Assembly: GCF_001440395.1 (NCBI RefSeq)
Contig: NZ_LLXZ01000027.1
Coordinates: forward strand, 109,816-147,066
Length of the DNA stretch: 37,251 nucleotides
DNA from: Bradyrhizobium jicamae
GTDB taxonomy: Bacteria > Pseudomonadota > Alphaproteobacteria > Rhizobiales > Xanthobacteraceae
Direction: 5' to 3'
Shown: positions 25,688 through 32,648 of the stretch, piece after piece
How positions within the stretch are numbered: the stretch's first letter is position 1
How the letters are laid out: every line of letters starts with the position of its first letter
Program-made: the position numbers and the translations under genes
Notes under the pieces: generated by a model
Told to the model about the DNA's origin: nothing
The model's database searches: none
The model's input: only the letters and a program-made list of their open reading frames with translations

Positions 25688-27220
25688 ATGAAGGATATCC
25701 TGGACACCCTCGAAGAACGGCGCGCCGGCGCCAAGCTCGGCGGCGGCGAAAAGCGCATCGAGGCGCAGCACGCCCGCGGAAAATTGACGGCGCGGGAGCG
25801 CATCGAACTGCTGCTCGACAAGGGCTCGTTCGAGGAATTCGACATGTTCGTCGAGCACCGCTCCATCGAATTCGGCATGGAGAAGAACAAGATTCCGGGC
25901 GACGGCGTCGTCACCGGCTGGGGTACGGTGAACGGCCGCAAGACCTTCGTCTTCGCCAAGGATTTTACCGTGTTCGGCGGCTCGCTGTCGGAAACCCACG
26001 CGCTGAAGATCACGAAGCTTCAGGACATGGCCATGAAGGCGAGGGCGCCGATCATCGGCCTCTATGACGCCGGCGGCGCGCGCATCCAGGAGGGCGTCGC
26101 GGCGCTCGCGGGCTATTCCTACGTGTTCCGCCGCAACGTCATCGCCTCGGGCGTGATCCCGCAGATCTCCGTCATCATGGGCCCCTGCGCCGGCGGCGAC
26201 GTCTATTCGCCCGCGATGACCGACTTCATCTTCATGGTGAAAAACACCAGCTACATGTTCGTCACCGGCCCCGACGTGGTGAAGACCGTCACCAACGAGG
26301 TGGTCACGGCCGAAGAGCTCGGCGGCGCCTCGGTGCACGCCACGCGCTCCTCGATTGCGGATGGCGCGTTCGAAAACGACGTCGAGACGCTGTTGCAGAT
26401 GCGCCGGCTGATCGACTTCCTGCCGTCCAACAACACCGACGGCGTGCCGGAGTGGCCGAGCTTCGACGACATCGAGCGCGTCGACATGTCGCTGGACACG
26501 CTTATTCCTGACAATCCGAACAAGCCCTACGACATGAAGGAACTGATCCAGAAGGTCGTGGACGAGGGCGACTTCTTCGAACTGTCGGAGACCTTTGCCC
26601 GGAACATCGTCACCGGCTTCGGCCGCATCGCCGGCCGCACCGTCGGCTTCGTCGCCAACCAGCCGATGGTGCTGGCCGGCGTGCTCGACTCCGATGCTTC
26701 AAGGAAGGCCGCGCGCTTCGTCCGCTTCTGCGACGCCTTCAACATCCCGATCGTGACGTTTGTCGACGTGCCGGGCTTCCTGCCGGGCACGGCCCAGGAG
26801 TATGGCGGCCTGATCAAGCACGGCGCGAAACTGCTGTTCGCCTATTCGCAATGCACGGTGCCGCTCGTCACCGTCATCACCCGCAAGGCTTATGGCGGCG
26901 CCTTCGACGTCATGGCGTCAAAGGAAATCGGCGCCGACATGAACTACGCCTGGCCGACTGCCCAGATCGCCGTGATGGGGGCCAAGGGCGCCGTCGAGAT
27001 CATCTTCCGCGCCGACATGAACGATCCCGACGCGATCGCCAAGCGCACCAAGGAATACGAAGACCGCTTCCTGTCACCGTTCATTGCGGCCGAGCGCGGC
27101 TACATCGACGACGTGATCATGCCGCATTCGACGCGGCGAAGGATCGCCCGCGCGCTGGCGATGCTGAAAGACAAGAAGGTCGAGATGCCGGCGAAGAAGC
27201 ACGATAACTTGCCGTTGTGA
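25688..27220 (+). CDS. pccB: Propionyl-CoA carboxylase beta subunit (carboxyltransferase)
   Basis: This 510-residue acyl-CoA carboxylase beta chain transfers CO2 from carboxybiotin to propionyl-CoA, giving methylmalonyl-CoA. The N-terminal half (about 1-260) includes [38 protein letters not shown] and [16 protein letters not shown]. The C-terminal half includes [40 protein letters not shown] and [14 protein letters not shown]. Length and motifs fit PccB closely. It works in propionate, odd-chain fatty acid and branched amino acid breakdown with a biotin-carrying alpha subunit, which is not in the window. ATG 25688 is used. A palindromic repeat pair starts seven bases after the stop and probably also ends transcription. 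Confidence 0.95.
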   Translation: MKDILDTLEERRAGAKLGGGEKRIEAQHARGKLTARERIELLLDKGSFEEFDMFVEHRSIEFGMEKNKIPGDGVVTGWGTVNGRKTFVFAKDFTVFGGSLSETHALKITKLQDMAMKARAPIIGLYDAGGARIQEGVAALAGYSYVFRRNVIASGVIPQISVIMGPCAGGDVYSPAMTDFIFMVKNTSYMFVTGPDVVKTVTNEVVTAEELGGASVHATRSSIADGAFENDVETLLQMRRLIDFLPSNNTDGVPEWPSFDDIERVDMSLDTLIPDNPNKPYDMKELIQKVVDEGDFFELSETFARNIVTGFGRIAGRTVGFVANQPMVLAGVLDSDASRKAARFVRFCDAFNIPIVTFVDVPGFLPGTAQEYGGLIKHGAKLLFAYSQCTVPLVTVITRKAYGGAFDVMASKEIGADMNYAWPTAQIAVMGAKGAVEIIFRADMNDPDAIAKRTKEYEDRFLSPFIAAERGYIDDVIMPHSTRRRIARALAMLKDKKVEMPAKKHDNLPL

Positions 27221-27226
27221 CAGGTG

Positions 27227-27312
27227 CGTAGGGTGGGCAAAGCGAAGCGTGCCCACCATTGGCCGCGATCAAGGATGGAGGGTGGGCACGCTTTCGCTTT
27301 GCCCACCCTACG
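27227..27312. repeat. Palindromic repeat, family A, copy 1
   Basis: Left arm 27227-27257 and right arm 27281-27312 are inverted copies (31 and 32 bases, one inserted base). Each arm is itself a hairpin: GGTGGGCA and TGCCCACC around an AAGCGAAGCG-type loop. It sits between the convergent pccB and VOC genes. A second copy lies at 36508-36593. Confidence 0.9.
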
Positions 27313-27339
27313 AAGCTAATCCACGAAGCTTGCGATCGC

Positions 27340-27801
27340 CTACGCCGCCTTGTGCTGCTGCTTCATGACCTCGGCCGCGCGCTTCTTGAGGTCAGCCGGT
27401 GAAACGTCCTCGATATGGGTGCCGATGTGCCATTGGTTGCCGGCCGCGTCCTTCACGCCGCCGCTGCGGTCGCCGTAAAATTGATCCGTGGGCTCCATCA
27501 CCGACGTCGCGCCGGCCTCGAGCGCCTTCTGATAGACGGCATCGACGTTGGGCACATAGAGATACAGCATGGTGGTTGTCGCTTGCGCGCGCTCGGAGGA
27601 GTCGGAAATCATCACGATGGAATTTCCGATCTTGTACTCCGCATGCATGACCTTGCCGTCAGGCCGCATCATCGGCTCGAATACCGGCTGGGCGCCGAAG
27701 GCCTCTTTCATGAAACTGATGACCTTGTCCGCCCCATCGACGACGAGATAAGGCGTGACGGTATGAAATCCTTCGGGAACCGGCTTTACCTTGGTTGCCA
27801 T
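27340..27801 (-). CDS. VOC-superfamily protein (PhnB/glyoxalase-like)
   Basis: This 153-residue protein has the vicinal-oxygen-chelate fold: PEGFHTVTPYLVVDGADKVI, then FMKEAFGAQPVFE, HAEYKIGNSIVMISD and QFYGDRSGGVKDAAGNQWHI. The FYGDR motif and length match the PhnB-like branch. Metal ligands in such proteins are His/Glu; several members have lost them and the catalytic role is often unknown. ATG 27799-27801 was chosen because AAGGAG precedes it; the longer frame to 27933 has no such site. It is followed on the convergent side by the family A repeat. Specific activity is not predictable. Confidence 0.88.
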   Translation of the reverse strand: MATKVKPVPEGFHTVTPYLVVDGADKVISFMKEAFGAQPVFEPMMRPDGKVMHAEYKIGNSIVMISDSSERAQATTTMLYLYVPNVDAVYQKALEAGATSVMEPTDQFYGDRSGGVKDAAGNQWHIGTHIEDVSPADLKKRAAEVMKQQHKAA

Positions 27802-27967
27802 GGCTGACTCCTTGGGTTGATGGATTTGATCCATACAGGACGGCCCAGCCCGCTTGTTGGTTTGCCCGCGATTTTCAACCCGGTGTTTGAACATAGTGTG
27901 GCGGCTGCGGTCCGTGCACGCTGGTCGCGTCAATGTGTACCGCTGCCAGGTTCCCCGTCCGGCGAAA

Positions 27968-28318
27968 CTAGCTCTTCAGAAGCGGAACAAAATCGTATTC
28001 GCCGACCCCTTGCAGAACCAGGAAGGTGAGCGACGTCGTGCCGGCGTTGGTCACCAGATGCGGTCGCGTCGGCCTGACGGCATAGACTTCGCCGGGCCTC
28101 AAATTCACTTCCTCTTTGGGATCCTGCAGGAACAGCCGCATCTGGCCTTCCAGCACGTAGAAAGTATCGGAGATATTGCTGTGGGTGTGCCATGGCACCT
28201 TCTGGGTTGCGGAGAGTTGCAACTCCACAATGCGAAAGCCGGGGCGCGTGGCGTGCTCGGCGCGGCGCTCGACTTCGTAGAGAGGACTGGCGTCCTTGAC
28301 TGGCTGCGGCTGGTTCAC
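27968..28318 (-). CDS. Cupin-domain protein
   Basis: This 116-residue single-domain cupin has motif 1 at PWHTHSNISDTFYVLEG (His44 and His46) and motif 2 at LRPGEVYAVRPTRPHLVTN (Pro-Gly 75-76, His87). The two histidines and His87 probably bind a metal; the usual glutamate is replaced by Asp/Thr in this region. The function could be a small dioxygenase, isomerase or sensor. The start is ATG 28316-28318. It is on the minus strand, 166 bases upstream of the VOC gene, and is preceded by a family B palindromic repeat. Confidence 0.88.
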   Translation of the reverse strand: MNQPQPVKDASPLYEVERRAEHATRPGFRIVELQLSATQKVPWHTHSNISDTFYVLEGQMRLFLQDPKEEVNLRPGEVYAVRPTRPHLVTNAGTTSLTFLVLQGVGEYDFVPLLKS

Positions 28319-28362
28319 GACGGCCTCCCTCGGATCATCCGCCCCATCGCGTGGTGCAGTTC

Positions 28363-28454
28363 GTAGGGTGGGTTAGGCGAAGCCGTAACCCACCGGCCGA
28401 ACCATCCGCGCATCGAGACTTCGGTGGGTTACGCCTTCGGCTAACCCACCCTAC
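28363..28454. repeat. Palindromic repeat, family B, full copy
   Basis: Arms 28363-28394 and 28423-28454 are inverted copies of 32 bases with a few mismatches. Each arm is also internally palindromic (GGTGGGTTA...TAACCCACC). The ends (GTAGGGTGGG...CCCACCCTAC) match family A, while the middle differs. It lies between the cupin gene and the 69-residue protein gene. Confidence 0.88.
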
Positions 28455-28465
28455 AATACTGACGT

Positions 28466-28675
28466 TCACTCCATCTCGTTCCGCTTCTGCTGCTCGCCCT
28501 CGCGTAGCCGCTGCGCGATCGCGGTCCGTCGCGGGATCAGCGCGGCCTCGTCGGCCAGCCGCTGGGCAAGGTCGGCGTGATATTGTTGCACGACATCGAG
28601 CACGGCTTCCCTGGCGAGCCGGCGGTGGTATTCGGCCAGGAATTTGTGCAGGTCAGCGAGTTCTTCGTCGTCCAT
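28466..28675 (-). CDS. Small hypothetical helical protein
   Basis: This 69-residue, highly charged and helical protein starts MDDEELADLHKFLAEYHRRL and ends GEQQKRNEME. No signal peptide, membrane segment or known motif is seen. A GAGG sequence precedes ATG 28673-28675, and the charge pattern with heptad-like leucines supports real coding. It stands alone between a family B repeat and the CtrA-box region. No function is proposed. Confidence 0.65.
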   Translation of the reverse strand: MDDEELADLHKFLAEYHRRLAREAVLDVVQQYHADLAQRLADEAALIPRRTAIAQRLREGEQQKRNEME

Positions 28676-28835
28676 CTCTATCGCGCCTCAGCCGCGATGG
28701 CCGAATTATACCGCGACCTGTCGATCCCGCGCCAGCTTGCAACAGGGTTCCCGATCCGGGTGGGCCTCGGCCTGCCGGGCGCGGTCGGGCAGGGCGGCCG
28801 CGGGGTGGCTAAATCGTTACGGTGCGGCCGGCCGG

Positions 28836-28851
28836 TTAACCATCCGTTAAC
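28836..28851 (+). promoter_or_regulatory. CtrA-type box upstream of the HTH/coiled-coil and ftsZ2 genes
   Basis: TTAACCATCCGTTAAC is an exact match to the CtrA consensus TTAA-N7-TTAAC. It lies 80 bases upstream of the gene at 28931. A GATTC (28897-28901), the CcrM methylation motif GANTC, lies between the box and the gene. CtrA and CcrM coordinate division genes with the cell cycle in Caulobacter and relatives. Confidence 0.75.
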
Positions 28852-28930
28852 CATATTGCCCTTAGCCTCACGGGCACTATCCGGCCATCATCAGACGATT
28901 CCAGCGCGGTTCGTTCGAGGAGAACAGCCG

Positions 28931-29437
28931 ATGTCCGTCGAGTTTCTGACCTACGCAGCCCTTGGCGCCCGCCTGAACATCTCGGCAGCGGCCGCCCGTT
29001 CACTTGCCCGCCGGCTTCATTTGCCGCGCTCGCTTTCCGAGGATGGGAAGGCGCTGGTGAGCGTCGATCTCGCTGAAGTCAGGCATACGCCACACCCACC
29101 GGGTGGTCACCGCGCGGGCGAGGCCGTTCAGTTGAGGGCAATGATCGTGACGCTGCAGGCGGAGATCGTGCAACTCGAGGCCCGGGCGGCCGGCAATCGC
29201 GCGGATTTCGAGCACGAACGCGAACGCGCCGACCGCCTGATCGCGGAGGTCTTGCAAGCGACTGCCGAGACCACAGCCGCCAGGGAGGCGACGGCGCGGC
29301 TGGAGGGCGAGGTGGCGGCACTGCGGGCTGCTGTCCGAACTGGCAGCTCGGACGAGAATCACGGACATTCTGCGCGTCGGGTAGGACACGTGGCGGCGAG
29401 CCTGGTGGAAGCAGACCGCAGGGCGTCTCGTGGGTAG
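28931..29437 (+). CDS. Predicted HTH plus coiled-coil protein upstream of ftsZ2
   Basis: This 168-residue protein has an N-terminal segment (about 1-50) that reads like a small helix-turn-helix: SVEFLTYAALGARLNISAAA then ARSLARRLHLPRSLSEDG and a VDLAEVRH end. A long helical, Ala/Glu/Arg-rich coiled coil follows (about 65-140, e.g. MIVTLQAEIVQLEARAAGNR). No family is named with confidence. GAGGAG precedes ATG 28931; the longer frame from 28577 overlaps the opposite-strand gene and is not used. It lies 51 bases before ftsZ2 on the same strand and downstream of a CtrA box, so co-transcription and a cell-division link are likely. Whether it binds DNA or FtsZ is unknown. Confidence 0.8.
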   Translation: MSVEFLTYAALGARLNISAAAARSLARRLHLPRSLSEDGKALVSVDLAEVRHTPHPPGGHRAGEAVQLRAMIVTLQAEIVQLEARAAGNRADFEHERERADRLIAEVLQATAETTAAREATARLEGEVAALRAAVRTGSSDENHGHSARRVGHVAASLVEADRRASRG

Positions 29438-29488
29438 CAATCGCTTTTCTCTCATTCCGCGGCTTGGCGGAGCAACCGTGGGGCAACA

Positions 29489-30727
29489 ATGACTGGCACC
29501 GACATTCGCGAGCTGAGGGCGCGCATTATCGTGTTCGGGGTCGGCGGAGCCGGCGGCAATGCCGTCAACAACATGATCGACGCCGGTCTCGAGGGCGTCG
29601 AATTCATCGTTGCCAATACGGACGCCCAGGCGCTCACCAGTTCGAAGGCCAGGCGCGTCATCCAGATGGGCACGCAGGTGACCGGAGGCCTCGGCGCCGG
29701 CGCGCAGCCCGAAGTTGGGCGTGCCGCGGCGGAAGAAACCACCGACGAGATCCGCGATCATCTCACCGGTGCGCACATGGTGTTCATCACCGCCGGCATG
29801 GGCGGCGGCACCGGCACGGGCGCCGCGCCCGTCATCGCCAGGATCGCGCGGGAACTCGGCATCCTCACCATCGGCGTCGTCACCAAGCCGTTCCAGTTCG
29901 AAGGCGCGCGCCGCCTGCGCTACGCCGAGGCCGGCATCGCGGAACTCTTGAAGGCGGTCGACACCCTCCTGATCATTCCGAACCAGAACCTGTTCCGGGT
30001 CGCCAACGAGAAGACCACCTTTGCGGACGCCTTTGCGATGGCCGACCAGGTGCTGTATTCGGGCGTCGCCTGCATCAGCGACCTCATCGTCAAGGAAGGC
30101 CTGATCAATCTCGATTTCGCCGACGTGCTGTCGGTCATGCGCGAGAAGGGCAAGGCGATGATGGGCAGGGGCGAAGCCGCCGGCCCCAAGCGCGTGCTCA
30201 ACGCGGCGGTGGCTGCGATTTCCAACCCGCTGATCGAGAACCCCTCGATCAAGCGCGCCAGCGGCCTCATCGTCTCCATCACCGGCGGCCGGGATCTCAC
30301 GCTGTTCGAGGTCGACGAAGCCGCGACCCGCATCCGCGACGAGGCCGATCAGGACGCCAACATCATCGTCGGCGCCACCTTCGATGCCAGCCTCGAAGGC
30401 ATTGTCCGCGTCTCGGTCGTGGCGACAGGCATCGACAATGTCGAGGCGACGGGCCAGACCCAGGTAGCGGAAAACCTGCTCACGGATCTCGCCGGCAGGC
30501 TTTCCAACGACCGGCGCCGCATCGCCGATCAGCGCGGCCCGCAGCCGCCGCAATTCGCCAGCCCCCCGCCGCTCCGCCGCGAAGCACGTCCGGTGGCCGC
30601 TGAACACGCCCGGCATGCTGCAGCGCCGCAGCGCCTCGATCCATACGGCCGCGCGGCTCCCGTGCACAACCCGATCGAGGAAAAGGTTATGGACATTCCG
30701 GCCTTCCTGGGCCGCAAGGCGAATTGA
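29489..30727 (+). CDS. FtsZ, short second-type tubulin-like GTPase
   Basis: This 412-residue FtsZ has the tubulin signature GGGTGTG (105-111), [14 protein letters not shown] near the N-terminus (17-30), the T7 catalytic-loop motif GLINLDFAD (204-212) and the C-terminal peptide [12 protein letters not shown] that binds division partners. The linker before it (about 335-390) is short and Pro/Arg-rich. Canonical Bradyrhizobium FtsZ is longer and sits in the division cluster with ftsQ and ftsA; here there is no such neighbour, so this is likely the paralogue often called FtsZ2. It keeps all the GTPase residues seen. The start is ATG 29489. Its partner gene and the CtrA box upstream suggest cell-cycle control. 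Confidence 0.95.
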   Translation: MTGTDIRELRARIIVFGVGGAGGNAVNNMIDAGLEGVEFIVANTDAQALTSSKARRVIQMGTQVTGGLGAGAQPEVGRAAAEETTDEIRDHLTGAHMVFITAGMGGGTGTGAAPVIARIARELGILTIGVVTKPFQFEGARRLRYAEAGIAELLKAVDTLLIIPNQNLFRVANEKTTFADAFAMADQVLYSGVACISDLIVKEGLINLDFADVLSVMREKGKAMMGRGEAAGPKRVLNAAVAAISNPLIENPSIKRASGLIVSITGGRDLTLFEVDEAATRIRDEADQDANIIVGATFDASLEGIVRVSVVATGIDNVEATGQTQVAENLLTDLAGRLSNDRRRIADQRGPQPPQFASPPPLRREARPVAAEHARHAAAPQRLDPYGRAAPVHNPIEEKVMDIPAFLGRKAN

Positions 30728-30758
30728 GCCGTCGTAGCAACCAAAGGATCGATGCGCC

Positions 30759-30820
30759 GCGATTTGGAAAGATCCTCCTTCAGGGCATTCTCGATGCCTG
30801 AAGGCGGTTGCCCAAATCGC
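30759..30820. terminator. Compound hairpin downstream of ftsZ2
   Basis: An inner stem pairs CCTTCAGGGCAT (30777-30788) with ATGCCTGAAGG (30794-30804), with one bulged G. An outer stem pairs GCGATTTGG (30759-30767) with CCAAATCGC (30812-30820). No T-run follows. It could end or protect the ftsZ2 message. Confidence 0.5.
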
Positions 30821-30929
30821 CCCAGACTTTCCATCCTCCAGCCATGCTTTGGTCAAAACAGCGGTAGGGAGTGTCTACAATCCGACGATCGCCCGTTCAG
30901 TTGACGGCAAAACTGGCAGGAGGCGCCCC

Positions 30930-31763
30930 ATGGATTCCCCCGCGAGCACCACGCAGACCGATCCAAACGTCAATCCGGCACTATCCCCGCAAGAGAATGA
31001 CCTGGTCGCGCGCGCCGATGAACGGCTCGCGCATGCCTATCAACAGATTGCCCGCGCGGATGAAGAGCTTGCGCGCTTCAATGAGCAGATTTCCAGGCTG
31101 GAGAAGGCGAAAAAGATTCGTCGGCCATCGCGCGGCAGGCCTGCGCTACGCGGCTTGATCGGCCTGTTGCTGACAGTGGGCATCTGTTCGGCTGCTTTCG
31201 CCTGGCAGTCCTATGGCGAGACGGTCAGGCCGATGGTCTCCCGCTGGGCGCCGCAACTGGCCGCGGTTTCGCCGCCGGAAACGCCTGCTCCTGCCGACCA
31301 GCAGAGCCCGCCCGGCTTTAAGCTGGCTGCGGCGGATGCATCGGCTTCGCAATTGCCGGCTCCGGCCCAGGCCACACCGCAAGCTGCAGCGCAAGATGCG
31401 GCAGCCGCCCCGATCGCTGGCGAGCAGGCACAGTTACTGCAGACGATGGCGCGCGATCTCGCAAGCGTGCAGCAGGAGATCGAACAGCTCAAGGCCAGCC
31501 AGGCAGAGTTGGCCCGTGAAAGCGCCAAGACCGCCGAGCAACTCAAGGCGAACCAGGAGGAAATGGCGCGCACGATCGCCAACGTCTCCGAGCAAAGCCT
31601 GCGGCCCAGGACATCGGCTACTACGTCGACTGCGCCGGCTGCTGCGCCGCAGCCGGTTGTGAGCCCCGCGCGCAAGCCGAAGCCTGTGGCGGCGACGACT
31701 CCGGCAAGGGAAGCGAGAGCGCAGGCGCGGCCGCCGGTACGGTTGCCGTCCGCACAACAGTAG
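30930..31763 (+). CDS. Membrane protein with coiled coils, function unknown
   Basis: This 277-residue protein has an N-terminal charged coiled coil (about 20-60, RADERLAHAYQQIARADEEL), one transmembrane segment (about 75-92, GLIGLLLTVGICSAAFAW), and an Ala/Pro/Gln-rich linker. A second coiled coil follows (about 160-225, MARDLASVQQEIEQLKASQA), and the end is a basic Pro/Ala tail. It resembles membrane coiled-coil proteins common in this bacterial group, but no family is assigned. AGGAGG (30918-30923) precedes ATG 30930, which makes this start convincing. It follows ftsZ2 after a 202-base gap with a hairpin, so it is likely a separate unit. Confidence 0.82.
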   Translation: MDSPASTTQTDPNVNPALSPQENDLVARADERLAHAYQQIARADEELARFNEQISRLEKAKKIRRPSRGRPALRGLIGLLLTVGICSAAFAWQSYGETVRPMVSRWAPQLAAVSPPETPAPADQQSPPGFKLAAADASASQLPAPAQATPQAAAQDAAAAPIAGEQAQLLQTMARDLASVQQEIEQLKASQAELARESAKTAEQLKANQEEMARTIANVSEQSLRPRTSATTSTAPAAAPQPVVSPARKPKPVAATTPAREARAQARPPVRLPSAQQ

Positions 31764-31776
31764 TTTTCATCGGCGC

Positions 31777-31797
31777 CACCGCCCGCCGCAGGCGGTG
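31777..31797. terminator. Hairpin after the coiled-coil membrane protein gene
   Basis: CACCGCC (31777-31783) pairs perfectly with GGCGGTG (31791-31797) around a seven-base loop, 14 bases after the stop at 31763. There is no T-run, so it is only a candidate terminator. Confidence 0.45.
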
Positions 31798-31871
31798 TCC
31801 GATTTCTGCTGAAAGGCACAGCGGCGGCTGGAAGTCGGGCAGCGCATGTCGGTCTGCCCGAGCGCACGATC

Positions 31872-32603
31872 ATGAAGATCCTGTTGCCACTCGTGCTTTC
31901 CATGGTCACTTTTGCGCGGGAAGCGACCGGGCAGGACGCCGACTGCGCGCGCGAGCGCGCGGACATGGTCGAAACCGTCCGTGCCTACGGCCGTTCCGAC
32001 GCCCGTGGTCTGGGACGGCAGGGCCTCTCGGAGAGAGTCCTCGAGGCCATGCGGCAAACCAAGCGCCATCTGTTCATCCCGGGGCGGTCCTGCTCCATCG
32101 CATATGCTGACATGCCGGTTTCGATCGGCCACGGCCAGACCATATCGCAGCCGTATATCGTGGCCTTGATGACGGAATTGGCCGAGGTCGCGCCCGATCA
32201 TGTCGTGCTCGAAATCGGCACGGGTTCGGGCTACCAGGCCGCCATCCTTGCGCAGCTGGCGCGGAAGGTCTGCACCATCGAGATCGTCCCGCCCTTGGCG
32301 GAGGTCGCCACGAAAACACTCCGGGCCCTCGCCTATGACAATGTCAGTGTCCGCCTCGGCGACGGCTTTGCCGGCTGGCCCGAATGCGGTCCTTTCGACG
32401 CCATCGTCGTGACCGCCGCGCTCGGCGAGGTGCCGCCGCCGCTGATCGAGCAGCTCAAGGTGGGTGGCCGGCTTGTCATGCCCGTGGGCGCCGCGTACTC
32501 GATTCAGCAACTCACGGTCGTCGAGAAAACCGCTCCCGACAAGACGACGGCGCGCGCCGTTGCCCTCGTGCGCTTTGTGCCCTTCACGCGTTCAAAAAAC
32601 TAA
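31872..32603 (+). CDS. Protein-L-isoaspartate O-methyltransferase family protein, apparently secreted
   Basis: This 243-residue enzyme has the PCMT motifs SIGHGQTISQPYIVALMTEL (substrate/AdoMet region, about 84-103), VLEIGTGSGYQAAIL (AdoMet binding, 112-126) and the later GGRLVMPVG. PCMT methylates isoaspartyl residues so that damaged proteins can be repaired. The N-terminus MKILLPLVLSMVTFAREATG looks like a signal peptide, unlike cytoplasmic PCMT, so this copy may act in the periplasm. AdoMet is not known to be abundant there, which makes it odd. Two cysteines near the mature N-terminus (Cys25 and Cys74) might form a disulphide. The start is ATG 31872. It is followed by the AGPS-like gene after 45 bases. 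Confidence 0.87.
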   Translation: MKILLPLVLSMVTFAREATGQDADCARERADMVETVRAYGRSDARGLGRQGLSERVLEAMRQTKRHLFIPGRSCSIAYADMPVSIGHGQTISQPYIVALMTELAEVAPDHVVLEIGTGSGYQAAILAQLARKVCTIEIVPPLAEVATKTLRALAYDNVSVRLGDGFAGWPECGPFDAIVVTAALGEVPPPLIEQLKVGGRLVMPVGAAYSIQQLTVVEKTAPDKTTARAVALVRFVPFTRSKN

Positions 32604-32648
32604 GGGCCGGTACGGCGGCTCAGATAGAAAAAAGACAGGGAGAAGGCC

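Noticed and set aside
29000..30856. A 618-codon minus-strand frame opposite the HTH/coiled-coil and ftsZ2 genes
   Set aside because: It spans two real genes and the spacer on the other strand and shows no motif.
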